64,000 bases of DNA from Thermoplasmata archaeon (GTDB lineage: Archaea; Thermoplasmatota; Thermoplasmata; Thermoplasmatales; Thermoplasmataceae), in NCBI GenBank assembly GCA_021850505.1, contig JAJZLW010000102.1:7956-71955 (forward strand). Direction: 5' to 3'. Each line of letters starts with the position of its first letter. The stretch's first letter is position 1. Below, in pieces: positions 35,340-45,224 of the stretch. The position numbers and the translations under genes are program-made. The notes beneath the pieces are model-generated. The model did not search any database. It had not been told where the DNA came from and worked only from the letters and a program-made list of their open reading frames with translations.

Positions 35340-37271
35340 ATGGCGCCAATTTTACGGAAAAAACATATAACTGTGCCATATCCTAATATTATGGAAGATT
35401 TTGTTTTTTCACCCACTGATCTTTACCTCAGGCATACAAAGATTCACAAGCTGAAAAATAAACTTGGTTTTAATAATTTAGAGGAACTATATACCTTCGC
35501 TGATAGCGACCCTGAAAATTTCTGGGAGTCAGTCATTGATGACTGCAGCATAGATTTTTTTGAGAAATTTGAAAAAGTGCAGGACTCATCAAAAGGCATA
35601 CCTTACACAAAGTGGTTTGTGAACGGCAAGATTAATGTTGATTACAACTGTGTTTACAAATACAGAAATTCCATTAAACCGGCAGTTAAATGGGAGGAGG
35701 AATCAGGAAAACATGGTAATCTGACTTACCATGAACTGGATGGGATGGTGGGAAGACTTGCAGGTTCCCTGGTGGATCTGGGAGTAAAAAAGGGTGACAG
35801 AGTTGCGATATTCATGCCACTATGCAAGGATGCGATCATTGCATTCTATTCAATCGTAAGGATCGGCGCAGTTGTGGTACCAATATTTTCAGGTTATGGA
35901 GAAGAGGCTGTAAGGAAGAGAGTAGAGGATGCGGGTATCACATTCATGTTCACGTCAGAAAAGTACATGCGAAAGGGTAAGGAGATTAGGATGAGGGATT
36001 CGATCCAAAAAATACACGGTATCAAAACAATAATTTCAGGAACAGGCGAAACTGGAAAGGAAGATTATTCATTCGAGGATCTCGTCAGGAATGGAAAATA
36101 TACAGTAGATACGGAAACTGGTTCAGAGGATCCATTCATAATGCTGTATACCTCAGGAACAACTGGAAAACCAAAAGGAACTGTGCATGTGCATGGCGGG
36201 AGTTTCATTAATATCGTGAAGGAGGTCAGGTATTATATGGATGTTGATGCCGAGGATACCGTATTCTGGATAACAGACCTCGGTTGGATGATGGGTCCGT
36301 GGTACATCGTGGGCACTCATGCGCTTGGCGGATCTGTTTTCGTATACGATGGTGCAGTGGATTATCCAAGCAAGGACCGTATACCCGATATGATCACAAG
36401 GCATGGTATATCAATCCTCGGTCTTTCCCCCACTTACGTCAGGATGTTAAGACATGCAGGTTTCTCCAGAAGATTTGATGGAGTCAGGCTGTTTGGTTCC
36501 ACCGGTGAGCCATGGGATGAAGAGGGCTGGATGTACCTTTTCAGGGAACTTGGTGGCTCCGAAACCCCCATTTCAAACATATCGGGCGGAACCGACTTAA
36601 TTGGATGTTTTCTGGCTTCCAACCCTGGTATTCCTCTTAAACCAAGATGCCTTTACAGGGGTCTGGGCATGAATGCATCTGTTTTTGACGACTCAGGAAA
36701 TGAAGTGTATGACAAGGTGGGTTACCTTGTGGCAAAAAAACCATCGCCATCGCTCACCAGGGGGCTGTGGGGTCAGGAGGAAAAATATATTGAGACCTAC
36801 TGGTCGAGATTCAAAGATGTATGGTTCCATGGGGATTGGGCACTGATGACCAGGGATGGGTATTTTTACCTATACGGCAGGGCAGATGATGTGATAAAAG
36901 TCGCGGGTAAGCGGGTTGGTCCGAATGAGGTTGAGGACGCAGTCTTAAAGGCCCATGGTGCAAGGGAATCGGCATGTATTGGAGTACCGGATGATTTGAA
37001 GGGAGAGGCATTGGTCATTTTTTACATGGGTGAGGATACTGAAACAACAAGGAAGAACATATTTGAAACGATTCAAAATTCACTAGGAAAATCATTTGCC
37101 CCGAAAAGCGTCTTCTGGATTAGCAGTCTTCCACGAACACGATCAGGGAAGATAATGCGCAGGCTGGTCAGGGCTGCTTTCCTCGGACAGGATCTAGGAG
37201 ATACAAGCAATCTTGAAAATCCTGAAGTACTGATTGAGATTGCACAGCTGGGCGGAAATAAAAATGCATGA
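35340..37271 (+). CDS. Acetyl/acyl-CoA synthetase (AMP-forming)
   Basis: Activates a carboxylic acid with ATP and joins it to CoA. The 643-residue enzyme has the AMP-binding motif LYTSGTTGKPKGTVHVHGG, the GGTD adenylate motif (NISGGTDLIG), the hinge/A8 region WFHGDWALMTRDGYFYLYGR and the A10 lysine in RTRSGKIMRR. The acyl pocket is close to acetyl-CoA synthetases but the N-terminus is unusual, so the preferred acid is uncertain. The start at ATG 35340 is one codon after an in-frame TTG. The ATG of the MBL hydrolase lies eight bases inside its end. Confidence 0.93.
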   Translation: MAPILRKKHITVPYPNIMEDFVFSPTDLYLRHTKIHKLKNKLGFNNLEELYTFADSDPENFWESVIDDCSIDFFEKFEKVQDSSKGIPYTKWFVNGKINVDYNCVYKYRNSIKPAVKWEEESGKHGNLTYHELDGMVGRLAGSLVDLGVKKGDRVAIFMPLCKDAIIAFYSIVRIGAVVVPIFSGYGEEAVRKRVEDAGITFMFTSEKYMRKGKEIRMRDSIQKIHGIKTIISGTGETGKEDYSFEDLVRNGKYTVDTETGSEDPFIMLYTSGTTGKPKGTVHVHGGSFINIVKEVRYYMDVDAEDTVFWITDLGWMMGPWYIVGTHALGGSVFVYDGAVDYPSKDRIPDMITRHGISILGLSPTYVRMLRHAGFSRRFDGVRLFGSTGEPWDEEGWMYLFRELGGSETPISNISGGTDLIGCFLASNPGIPLKPRCLYRGLGMNASVFDDSGNEVYDKVGYLVAKKPSPSLTRGLWGQEEKYIETYWSRFKDVWFHGDWALMTRDGYFYLYGRADDVIKVAGKRVGPNEVEDAVLKAHGARESACIGVPDDLKGEALVIFYMGEDTETTRKNIFETIQNSLGKSFAPKSVFWISSLPRTRSGKIMRRLVRAAFLGQDLGDTSNLENPEVLIEIAQLGGNKNA

Positions 37272-38067
37272 TGATTTCCTAAAAATATTGAATGGGGGAA
37301 CATTCTCACTCGATCCTGGAGCGGTTTTTGGAATTACACCTAAGGTTTCCTGGGAACGGTTTTTCAAGCCAAATCAAACCGGGAGAATCGTTCTTGCTGT
37401 GAATATTCCTTTGATCAAAGCACAAGGAAATGTTATTGCACTGGATTCTGGCTTAAATGAAAACATGGAAGAAAGGGGAAGGAGATTTTTTGAGGTTAAA
37501 GTCAATTCTAATTTGAGCGATCAGGTTTCCGGTTTAAATGCAGATCGCCATATTGACTATACTATCCTCAGTCACCTTCATTTCGATCATTCTGGCGGGC
37601 TATCTGGAAAGAAAGGTAACCCATTTCTCAATTCGCGCAGGATCTATCAGATCTCAGAACTGAAAACAGCAAGGGGTCACCTGGAACTTACATCCGGAAG
37701 TTATCCTCGCGTGAGAACTGCCAGATCTGATCTGATAATTAAGGGCTCAAAAAGGCTCAAGTCATGGATCCGTGTGATATACACAGGCGGTCATTCCTCC
37801 GGTCACCAGATAGTTGAATTTACCATTGGAAATCTAAAATACATATATCCGGGAGACCTGATGCCTTCAACCTTTCATGTAAAACCCACTCACATAACTG
37901 CAATAGACACATTCCCACTTGAAACATTCAGGTGGAAAAAAATACTGATTAAGAGAGCGATTGATCAGAACATCAGGCTGATTTTTTCACATGACAGAGA
38001 GGTGAAAGTCGCTGTTCTATCTGGAAAATATAATGACCCTGAGATTACACCTGTCGATGTCACCTGA
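37264..38067 (+). CDS. Metallo-beta-lactamase fold hydrolase
   Basis: A 267-residue hydrolase with the metal site motif SHLHFDHSGG (HxHxDH) at about residue 108 and a later His in TGGHSSGHQ and Asp in YPGDLMPS. The family includes lactonases, glyoxalase II and thioesterases. Because it overlaps the acyl-CoA synthetase gene by eight bases, a linked role in CoA-ester or lactone metabolism is likely but unproven. ATG 37264 is chosen; an in-frame ATG at 37234 would place ten extra residues inside the synthetase gene. It ends eight bases into the convergent PhoU-like gene. Confidence 0.87.
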   Translation: MHDDFLKILNGGTFSLDPGAVFGITPKVSWERFFKPNQTGRIVLAVNIPLIKAQGNVIALDSGLNENMEERGRRFFEVKVNSNLSDQVSGLNADRHIDYTILSHLHFDHSGGLSGKKGNPFLNSRRIYQISELKTARGHLELTSGSYPRVRTARSDLIIKGSKRLKSWIRVIYTGGHSSGHQIVEFTIGNLKYIYPGDLMPSTFHVKPTHITAIDTFPLETFRWKKILIKRAIDQNIRLIFSHDREVKVAVLSGKYNDPEITPVDVT

Positions 38068-39034
38068 TCTCGAATGAAGTCTCGTTAGCCAGGAGATAAT
38101 CCATACCAAGCTCCGCGATGTCTGTGGAATACAGGCCTATCCTCAATATTTCTTCAGATACAGCGGTGGCAAGATTCAATGAGTCATCATCAATTGACGA
38201 GAGAAGATTGTTTTTAAGCTGGCCAACTTCCTTTTTCTTTTCAATTATGGCATTCATCGCCTCTATATTTCCAGAATAAAAACATGACATGGAATCCTTG
38301 TACATTGCATAACATGAGCCGAGGAATTCAGACAGTGCGATCATGCATTTTTCATTCACCTTTTTTGCTCTTATGATTGCATTGCATATGTTTACTGAAT
38401 GATCTGCCATCCTCTCAAGTATTCTTGAAAGAATAAGGGCATAAACATTACTTTCCCCTGATGCCTGAGAGGCCTTTGTTTCCCTGAAGATATACCACTG
38501 GTATCGATCAACCTCATCATCTCTTTCTATGATATTGAACATCATCTTCCTGTCTATAGATTTCATCGCGTTGATTCCATCCGAGATCATGGTGTCAACA
38601 TTAAGTGACATCCGCCTGATTGCATTCCATACAGTGAAGGTTTCAGAGTTCAGGACGTTCTGAAGCACAATAGAATTAGATGTTTCCTCGAATATCTCAA
38701 CACCCATAACGCGTCTTGCGAATCTTTTGATCGTTTCCCGTGTTTTCTGATCCATGATATCTTCAGTTTTTATAGTCAGTGCATCAAAATAAGATATGTA
38801 CAATGATGTCATGATTCTTTCGAGGAATGATTCCTCAACGCTCTTTGAGATCGTGAGGATTTTTGCCTTTTGAGAGGAACCGGCAGATCTGGGATCAAGA
38901 ACAAGATTGTTGCCTAATTCAGATAGTTCGATCTCGCTGCCTTTCGACAGGTTTGCCTTTTTAACCCATCTTGATGGCAGGGATACTGTATAAGTGGATC
39001 CACCTGTAAGCTGTATCCGCCTTGTATATTTCAC
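38060..39034 (-). CDS. AbrB-domain plus PhoU-domain regulator
   Basis: A 324-residue archaeal protein. The first 45 residues form an AbrB/SpoVT-type DNA-binding swapped hairpin (RIQLTGGSTYTVSLPSRWVK). The rest consists of two three-helix PhoU-like repeats, with the EDDEVDR-like motif ERDDEVDRYQWY in the first and the related MADHSVNICNAI in the second. Such proteins are thought to control phosphate uptake by coupling DNA binding to a PhoU sensor. No Pst/Pit transporter gene lies next to it in the window. It starts with ATG at 39034. Confidence 0.88.
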   Translation of the reverse strand: MKYTRRIQLTGGSTYTVSLPSRWVKKANLSKGSEIELSELGNNLVLDPRSAGSSQKAKILTISKSVEESFLERIMTSLYISYFDALTIKTEDIMDQKTRETIKRFARRVMGVEIFEETSNSIVLQNVLNSETFTVWNAIRRMSLNVDTMISDGINAMKSIDRKMMFNIIERDDEVDRYQWYIFRETKASQASGESNVYALILSRILERMADHSVNICNAIIRAKKVNEKCMIALSEFLGSCYAMYKDSMSCFYSGNIEAMNAIIEKKKEVGQLKNNLLSSIDDDSLNLATAVSEEILRIGLYSTDIAELGMDYLLANETSFEIR

Positions 39035-39083
39035 AATATAGAATCGCCAGGTGAAATATATAGATTATGTAGATTTTGATAAC

Positions 39084-39860
39084 CTACTGTGTCTTGTCTC
39101 CGTCTATTGTTCCGGGTTGATCTGGAACTGGTGGTACTTTTGGTGGCATATTTCTCATTCTTGCACTGTTGGATATGCTCCTTGCGATCAATAGACCGAC
39201 AACAAAGATAAGCTCAAAGATCAGCATGAAGGATGGTGTCAGATCAAGCAAGTAAAGTTCAAATATAGGGGTCGAGGAAAAGAGCGGACCTATACTGCTG
39301 ATAGGAGTGGTACCGTTCGCGAAGTACAGATAATATTCATAGATGCCTGATGGCGTAATATTGTCGTCGTGATAATATAGAATAAGATCATGATTGGAGT
39401 TGTAACCTTTCAGGATATTTTGTTCACTGACATTTACAAAATAATGATTGTTGACGCCTTTCACCAAAATGAAATAAGAACCGATGGATTGATTACCTGC
39501 AATTGCGAAACTGAAATTATAAGACGTGGCTTGTTGATTGAATGGAGTCACTGAAGCCGTTATATTAGAGCCATTTGCCAAGGACTGCGATTCGACTCCA
39601 GTTGACGTGTACAGTGCCTGAGCGTATATGCCTGCCGCAGCGATGACTATAACGAAGAATATAACAGTTGCACCAAGAATCCTTGGTTTAAAACGATAAA
39701 ACTTGAGATAGTGCATTACGAAAAAAACTTCAACAGGAACCAGGTATATTAAGATTGATTCAAAGAGACTTAGATATACTAAAAGTGCACCTAACAGTAT
39801 TGAAATTACTATTACTGATATCCTAGCCTGCCTCTGAAGAGCAGCAACTATCGGGTTCAT
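39084..39860 (-). CDS. Membrane protein with extracytoplasmic domain, unknown
   Basis: A 258-residue protein with two to three N-terminal helices (about residues 13-92), an exported beta-rich segment of about 110 residues full of Asn/Ser/Thr, and a last helix near residues 205-230 followed by a Pro-rich cytoplasmic tail (PPKVPPVPDQPG). The exported domain contains several N-x-S/T sites, typical of glycosylated archaeal surface proteins. No family is recognised. It lies 50 bases upstream of the PhoU-like gene on the same strand. Confidence 0.6.
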   Translation of the reverse strand: MNPIVAALQRQARISVIVISILLGALLVYLSLFESILIYLVPVEVFFVMHYLKFYRFKPRILGATVIFFVIVIAAAGIYAQALYTSTGVESQSLANGSNITASVTPFNQQATSYNFSFAIAGNQSIGSYFILVKGVNNHYFVNVSEQNILKGYNSNHDLILYYHDDNITPSGIYEYYLYFANGTTPISSIGPLFSSTPIFELYLLDLTPSFMLIFELIFVVGLLIARSISNSARMRNMPPKVPPVPDQPGTIDGDKTQ

Positions 39861-40018
39861 TATCTCACAGAAATTGAATCATGCCTATTATTACTATCGT
39901 AGTTCTATCATTAAAATTAATGCTTTTTCTTTAGTAAACACATACGTAAAGCCTTGGCACAATTGGGGGATCTGTACTTTGGTTTGTTGTGTCTACAAAA
40001 ACAAATTAAAAATAACTT

Positions 40019-40684
40019 TTACTGTTTCTGTATTTCCTGATTCTGCTGGTATTTCCCCTTTTTATATCCAAGACCTCTAACCACATATGATGCGGCAAGA
40101 AGGATCACGAACACAACCACGTCATATGAGGTTGGAATAAGGAAACCTCCGGCTATGTTGTAAAGGAAAATCAAGGCAAGAATGGAAAGTGCTGAACTAA
40201 CTGCACGATAACTTCCAGGCATCTGCCTTCTGGCCCTGCTGAATGCTGTATTTGGAGAGCCACCGGCAGGTCCCATATTCATGTATCTGGAAAGGATAGC
40301 ATATACTGAAAATGCAGGAACTTCGCTTCCAGAGGTGGTGCAGTCAATAGTATAATTGTTGTTTTCCCTTGATATAGTGGCAACAACCATGCCAGAACTT
40401 TCAATATTTAATGTGTTTTCAAGCCTACCTCTGAACCTAGCTGCACTTCTGTTATCAGCTTCATAGGTAGTATAGTTGTAATCGATCTTCAATCCCTTCT
40501 TTATCCTGCCCATCTCGACTCCACTGTCAATTATCTTGTAACTGCTGGATTCCCTTTCCAGGGTGAAGGTTGCCGGACCGGTAACAAGGGCCTGACTGAA
40601 TCTTATTCCATTACCGGTAAAAGTAATCTGGCCGATCTTGTTGCCATCTTTCATTATATCGTTTCCTACTATGGTGTATTTCAT
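40019..40684 (-). CDS. Hypothetical protein with C-terminal membrane helices
   Basis: A 221-residue protein. The first about 140 residues are a soluble, beta-rich region reminiscent of LURP/tubby-like or Scramblase-type lipid-facing domains (repeated short strand patterns such as KIGQITFTGNGIRF and GRIKKGLKIDY), without a firm match. Two membrane helices follow (about residues 165-182 and 185-202). A good TATA-like TTATATATTTTAATC lies just upstream on the minus strand. Function unknown. It is separated from the downstream membrane-protein gene by about 160 bases. Confidence 0.55.
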   Translation of the reverse strand: MKYTIVGNDIMKDGNKIGQITFTGNGIRFSQALVTGPATFTLERESSSYKIIDSGVEMGRIKKGLKIDYNYTTYEADNRSAARFRGRLENTLNIESSGMVVATISRENNNYTIDCTTSGSEVPAFSVYAILSRYMNMGPAGGSPNTAFSRARRQMPGSYRAVSSALSILALIFLYNIAGGFLIPTSYDVVVFVILLAASYVVRGLGYKKGKYQQNQEIQKQ

Positions 40685-40873
40685 TTCAAATAGAATTGCA
40701 TATTGATTAAAATATATAACTATTTCCCATTATTCTCTGTCATCAGAATGATTCTTTTTACCATTCGTTTGAGCTTTTTTCAGCCGATTGGCATTTCGAT
40801 CGAGTTACCATTAAGAGTATTATTGAACTGCGAAGTGAATATTATTTAGAAGTTCATGATATGATCTGAAAAT

Positions 40874-41449
40874 ATGCTCCCTTCAATACCGGAAATCAGG
40901 AAGATGAGGAAAAATTTAGGCATAAGTCAGAAGGAACTCGCAGGTCTGACTGGCGTGAGCCAATCCTATATTGCAAGGCTGGAGAAAGGGGAGATCAATC
41001 CCACTTACGAGAAAATCAGGAAAATTTATGAGATACTTAACCAGAACGGCAGCAGGGCTAATAGTCTCGACCTGACCGTTTCAAAGATTATGTCACCTAT
41101 GGTAATAACAGCAAGTTCATCAGATACCGTTGTGCACGCATTGACAATAATGCGCGATAAGGGTTACTCTCAGCTTCCTGTATTGGAACAGAGAAGGGTT
41201 GTTGGCACCATCACGGAAGCTGATATAAACGACCTTCTTGTGAAGGGAAAATCAATAGAATCGCTTAAAAACATGATTGTTAAGGATATTATGGGACCGG
41301 CTTTACCACAGGTCGACAAGAGCAGTCCTGTTTCCATGATTTATCCCATACTAAAATTCTCAAATGCTGTTCTCATATTCAGCGCTGGTGAGTTGAAGGG
41401 GATTGTAACAAAGGCGGATGTTTTAAAGGCTGTTGATCTTTATGGATAA
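40874..41449 (+). CDS. XRE-type helix-turn-helix plus two CBS domains regulator
   Basis: A 191-residue regulator. Residues 5-60 are an XRE-family helix-turn-helix (RKNLGISQKELAGLTGVSQS). Residues about 70-190 hold two CBS domains, with VGTITEADINDLL and KGIVTKADVLKAVDLYG, that would bind adenine nucleotides or a related ligand. The start is ATG at 40874. The carS ATG lies inside its last codons, so it is translationally linked with carS. Its likely role is to tie lipid synthesis to energy state, but the target promoters are not known. Confidence 0.88.
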   Translation: MLPSIPEIRKMRKNLGISQKELAGLTGVSQSYIARLEKGEINPTYEKIRKIYEILNQNGSRANSLDLTVSKIMSPMVITASSSDTVVHALTIMRDKGYSQLPVLEQRRVVGTITEADINDLLVKGKSIESLKNMIVKDIMGPALPQVDKSSPVSMIYPILKFSNAVLIFSAGELKGIVTKADVLKAVDLYG

Positions 41450-41999
41450 CGTCCTTTATCAGGCATTTTTCTCTCTTTATTTCTTCCTTCCCGCCTTCAT
41501 TGCGAATCCTGCTGCCGTAATAACAAAAGGAAAAACCAAGATGGATTTTGGGAAAACCATGCCGGATGGCAAGAGGATCCTTGGTGACGGGAAGTCATGG
41601 GGAGGCTTTTTTGGTGGAATTGCCCTTGGATATATCGCAGGACTGGTATTTTCAGGTATCGCGTTCATAGCCGGTTCTCCTGTGAACTATAGTTATTCGT
41701 ACTATCTTTTTTCAATACAGATTCTGGCACTTTCATCTGGTTCAATGATCGGGGATTCGACTGGATCTTTCATAAAGAGGAGACTTGGTATGAGGAGTGG
41801 ACAGAATGGGTTTCTTCTGGATCAATACCCATTTGCTGTTATTGCTTTGATTTTCATATTCCTTGCTTCTCCATCCTTCTTTTACAATGTCTACTGGAAT
41901 GTTCCGGCGATCCTTGTTATCTTCATAGTGACGCCTCCAATTCACAGGGCAGTGAATATAATAGGATACAAAATGAAAAGGAAGAGTGTGCCTTGGTAG
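41442..41999 (+). CDS. carS: CDP-archaeol synthase
   Basis: Transfers CTP to digeranylgeranylglyceryl phosphate, a late step in archaeal membrane lipid synthesis. The 185-residue membrane protein has five or so helices; the diagnostic loop TMPDGKRILGDGKSWGGFFGG, read here in part as DGKRILGDGKSWGG, is the CarS signature. ATG 41442 overlaps the regulator gene stop by eight bases; an upstream TTG at 41433 would add three residues. The pth2 start follows inside its 3' end. Confidence 0.93.
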   Translation: MDNVLYQAFFSLYFFLPAFIANPAAVITKGKTKMDFGKTMPDGKRILGDGKSWGGFFGGIALGYIAGLVFSGIAFIAGSPVNYSYSYYLFSIQILALSSGSMIGDSTGSFIKRRLGMRSGQNGFLLDQYPFAVIALIFIFLASPSFFYNVYWNVPAILVIFIVTPPIHRAVNIIGYKMKRKSVPW

Positions 42000-42352
42000 A
42001 CGAGATAAAGATGGTAATTGTCGTCAGAAAAGACCTGGATCTCGGAAAGGGAAAGATGGCTGCTCAGGTGGCTCATGCAGCTGTTACGCTTGCACTTCAT
42101 GCAATGAAAAAAGATAAAAGGATGTTCAGGAACTGGATCGACCAGGGACAGAGAAAAGTCGTGGTTAAAGCCGATACCCTGCAGATCCTTTATTCACTGA
42201 AAGAACAGTTCGAGTCTGAGGGTATATCTACCTCTGTTATTACAGACGCAGGCCTGACTCAGGTCCCTCCCGGTACCGTAACATGCCTTGGAGCTGGTCC
42301 TGATTTCTCAGATAAGATAGACAAGGTAACTGGAGACCTTCCTCTTTACTGA
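41993..42352 (+). CDS. pth2: Peptidyl-tRNA hydrolase, archaeal/eukaryotic type
   Basis: Releases peptidyl-tRNA that has dropped off the ribosome. The 119-residue protein matches Pth2 along its whole length: VVRKDLDLGKGKMAAQVAHA, the LDI/QG loop with WIDQGQRKVVVKA, and the end DAGLTQVPPGTVTCLG. The start is TTG at 41993, inside carS, with a seven-base overlap; an internal ATG appears at codon 7. It is the third gene of a regulator-carS-pth2 operon. Confidence 0.96.
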   Translation: MVDEIKMVIVVRKDLDLGKGKMAAQVAHAAVTLALHAMKKDKRMFRNWIDQGQRKVVVKADTLQILYSLKEQFESEGISTSVITDAGLTQVPPGTVTCLGAGPDFSDKIDKVTGDLPLY

Positions 42353-42353
42353 T

Positions 42354-43517
42354 CTAAGAAAGCGCCATCTGAAAATCCTCTATTAAATCCTCTGCCTCCT
42401 CGATACCGACGGACAACCTTATGAGACCTTCAGATATACCAACCGCCTTCCTATCTTCCGGGGATAACGAGGCATGTGATGTGTCGGATGGAAGAGTCAC
42501 AAGCGTTTCTACGCCCCCGAGGCTTGGAGCCATTGCACCTAAGGTCATTCGGGACATCATCCTTCTGGCTCCACTGATCCCGCCTTTGAGTTCAAATGAT
42601 ATCATTCCACCGAATCCCGTGAGATTCCTTTCAGCTATCTCATGATATCTGGATGATTCCAGTCCCGGATAATTGACCTTTACCACCTGCTGATGCTGTT
42701 CAAGAAAAGATGCGATCTTCATCGCATTTTCATTGTGTGCCTTCATTCTTAGACCAAGTGTCTTAATCCCTCTAAGGCCGAGGAAAGCCTGTATTGGATC
42801 CGGGACACCCCCAAGGTTTTTCCTCATTGCGCTCATCTCTTTCATGTAACCTGATGAAAAACCTGCAAGGCCAAGAATTATGTCACTGTGACCGCCTATA
42901 TACTTGGTTCCGCTGTGCACCGAGATAGATGCGCCAAGCTTTGTTGGATTCTGATTGAAGGGGGATGCAAATGTTGCGTCAACAATCAAAGGGGTCTCTG
43001 TTTCCAGAAGCACCTTCCCTAAAGATCTGATGTCTGAAACACCCATTGTGGGATTAAGAATGGATTCGGTAAAGACAGCTCTGTATTTTCTGAAATCTAG
43101 ATTGGCTTTATTGAGATTATCAAGAGAAACAAAATCCGTTTCTATTCCGAAAGATTTCAACGTTTTTTTGAATAGTGTAAGTGTTTCACCATAAAGATCG
43201 CTTACTGACAACAGCCGGTCCCCTGTTTTCAGCATAGATAGCATTGTTGTTGAAATTGCCGCCATGCCAGATGAGAAAGATAAAGCTGAATCAACCATGT
43301 CAAGTGCAGCGTATTTCCTTTCAAGTGCTTCCAGCGTTGGGTTTCCAACCCTTGTATACAGAAATGGTTTTCCAGTCGAGTGATCAACTGCTGCACCTGA
43401 AGCCTCATTTGGTGTTATAAATGTGGAGTTTTCGAATATCGGTGTTATGACATTTCCAACCTGTTTATCTTTAACCTCTCCCTCCTGCACTGCCCTTGTA
43501 TTAAATCCTCTTGTCAT
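42354..43517 (-). CDS. Cystathionine gamma-synthase/lyase family PLP enzyme
   Basis: A 387-residue enzyme of Cys/Met metabolism. The PLP lysine is in SVHSGTKYIGGHSD near residue 200 and the start TRGFNTRAVQ and YTRVGNPTLEALE are typical. Members act as cystathionine gamma-synthase, gamma-lyase or methionine gamma-lyase; key residues do not allow a safe choice. It converges with pth2, with one base between the stops. Confidence 0.9.
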   Translation of the reverse strand: MTRGFNTRAVQEGEVKDKQVGNVITPIFENSTFITPNEASGAAVDHSTGKPFLYTRVGNPTLEALERKYAALDMVDSALSFSSGMAAISTTMLSMLKTGDRLLSVSDLYGETLTLFKKTLKSFGIETDFVSLDNLNKANLDFRKYRAVFTESILNPTMGVSDIRSLGKVLLETETPLIVDATFASPFNQNPTKLGASISVHSGTKYIGGHSDIILGLAGFSSGYMKEMSAMRKNLGGVPDPIQAFLGLRGIKTLGLRMKAHNENAMKIASFLEQHQQVVKVNYPGLESSRYHEIAERNLTGFGGMISFELKGGISGARRMMSRMTLGAMAPSLGGVETLVTLPSDTSHASLSPEDRKAVGISEGLIRLSVGIEEAEDLIEDFQMALS

Positions 43518-43636
43518 AGATCAAGAACGAAAATAGAGCCTTAACCCTTTTGCCTTTAGAAAAAATAATATTGGACGAAAAGTTATTCGCAATTTATGTG
43601 AAAAGCATGCTACCTTTTTATTATTAAATATCATCC

Positions 43637-44242
43637 ATGCTTGATTTGAAAGGAAAATTCATTGCGTTGGAAGGAATCGACGGCTCCGGAAAAACTGATC
43701 TCGCAAGATCACTCAAAGCAAATCTGGAGCGCAGGGCCAAGAAGGTATGGATTACATCTGAACCAACCGAATGGTTTAGGTCGTATGTAAGTATATTGAA
43801 GGACGTCAGGGATCCGGTTTCACTGTTCCTGCTATTCACTATGGACAGAAACTCCCATCAAAAGGAAATCTCTCAGAAACTGAATGAATATGATTATGTC
43901 ATTTCAGATAGATATTTGTTATCATCTTACGCTTATCAGGGCTATATGCTCGAGGATTTTTTCAAGACGATTGATAATACGATCAGATGGATGAAAGAGG
44001 TTTCTAGTATCATCACCGTGAGACCAGATATTACATTTTACCTATCGATAGATGAAAAAACGGCTATAGAGAGGATCAAGAAAGTAAGGCAGATGGATGA
44101 ACTGGAAAAACTTTTTAATTTAGAAAAAGTCAGGAAAATCTATGAAAAATACCTGAAAGATGATATGATTACAATAGATGGATTGAAAGATAAGAATGCA
44201 GTATTGAAAGACGTTATGAATTATTTGTTTCCTGAACCATAA
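43637..44242 (+). CDS. tmk: Thymidylate kinase
   Basis: Phosphorylates dTMP to dTDP. The 201-residue protein has the P-loop ALEGIDGSGKTD, the DRYLLSSYAYQG motif with DRY, and an Arg-rich LID region. The start ATG 43637 follows an AT-rich promoter. The stop abuts the convergent map gene: the next base is the last of the map stop codon. Length is normal. Confidence 0.94.
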   Translation: MLDLKGKFIALEGIDGSGKTDLARSLKANLERRAKKVWITSEPTEWFRSYVSILKDVRDPVSLFLLFTMDRNSHQKEISQKLNEYDYVISDRYLLSSYAYQGYMLEDFFKTIDNTIRWMKEVSSIITVRPDITFYLSIDEKTAIERIKKVRQMDELEKLFNLEKVRKIYEKYLKDDMITIDGLKDKNAVLKDVMNYLFPEP

Positions 44243-45124
44243 CTACAGAGTTGTAACAACAACGCTGTCAGATGACATTAAAATGGTATGTTCAGACTGG
44301 GCAATCATAGATCCTCTGTGTTCCTTCAGTATCGCAAATTCTGAAATCTGTTTATTTTTCATCATTGTTTTAAGATATTTCTCGTAATCTGGCTTGACCT
44401 CGTATAGCCACCTCTCAGCGAATGGTATTGTCTTGAACCTGTTAAACGCAATATCATTCTGATCCACTTTAGTGCCGCTGAAAATGTATATGTTTCCCCC
44501 AGGCCCGTTGTGTATCATTCCTATGCCGGTTGATGCAAATGGCTCAATTGCGAAAACAGAACCAGCTTGCAGAACGTTTCCATTCCCATCATCATAGTTT
44601 GGTATGAAAGGTGATGAATGCAGGTCATATCTCCCGACGCCATGACCGCCAAGGTTCTTGACCGGTCTAAAACCATATTCTGCAATTGTTTCTCCGATTA
44701 CCCTGCCAATATCCCTTACATAAACGCCGGGGCGCAATATCGAAATAGCTTTGTTCAGTGCTTCGCGTGTACAATCTATCAGGTCACTGAATTTACCTTT
44801 TCCGCCTACCTCCACGGTTGCTGCGTTGTCTGAAAGATATCCATCAACGCTTGCACCAATGTCTACCTTGACGAGGTCTCCGGAGGAGAATGTTTTTTTA
44901 TCGGAATGGAAGGGCGTGTAATGAGCTGCTTCGTTATTGATTGATAGGTTTATTGGAAAAGAAGGGCGGGCACCCATTTCTACAATAAGTGCTTCAGTTT
45001 TCTTTGCAACTTCAAGAAGTGATACACCAGGACCGATCTCACTGATCGCTTTTTCAAGGGCAAGTTTACCGATCTTACCTGCCTCAAGAAATTTTGCCTT
45101 CTCATCTGATGTCAGCGCACCCAT
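44243..45124 (-). CDS. map: Methionine aminopeptidase (type II)
   Basis: Removes N-terminal methionine. The 293-residue protein shows the pita-bread metal ligands: Asp in VKVDIGASVDGYLSDNAATV, His in LGGHGVGRYDLHSSP, Glu in FAIEPFASTG and Glu near the end. The inserted helical subdomain after the third ligand identifies the archaeal/eukaryotic type II. The start is ATG at 45124. It is divergent from the Rieske ferredoxin. Confidence 0.95.
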   Translation of the reverse strand: MGALTSDEKAKFLEAGKIGKLALEKAISEIGPGVSLLEVAKKTEALIVEMGARPSFPINLSINNEAAHYTPFHSDKKTFSSGDLVKVDIGASVDGYLSDNAATVEVGGKGKFSDLIDCTREALNKAISILRPGVYVRDIGRVIGETIAEYGFRPVKNLGGHGVGRYDLHSSPFIPNYDDGNGNVLQAGSVFAIEPFASTGIGMIHNGPGGNIYIFSGTKVDQNDIAFNRFKTIPFAERWLYEVKPDYEKYLKTMMKNKQISEFAILKEHRGSMIAQSEHTILMSSDSVVVTTL

Positions 45125-45224
45125 TGTTGGTTATATCAAGATTGGATATAAATTTCAGATATATTCAACTACAAATTTGCCTAAAACGTCAAAAGATTAT
45201 AATTAATCTAATTATTATGGGATT

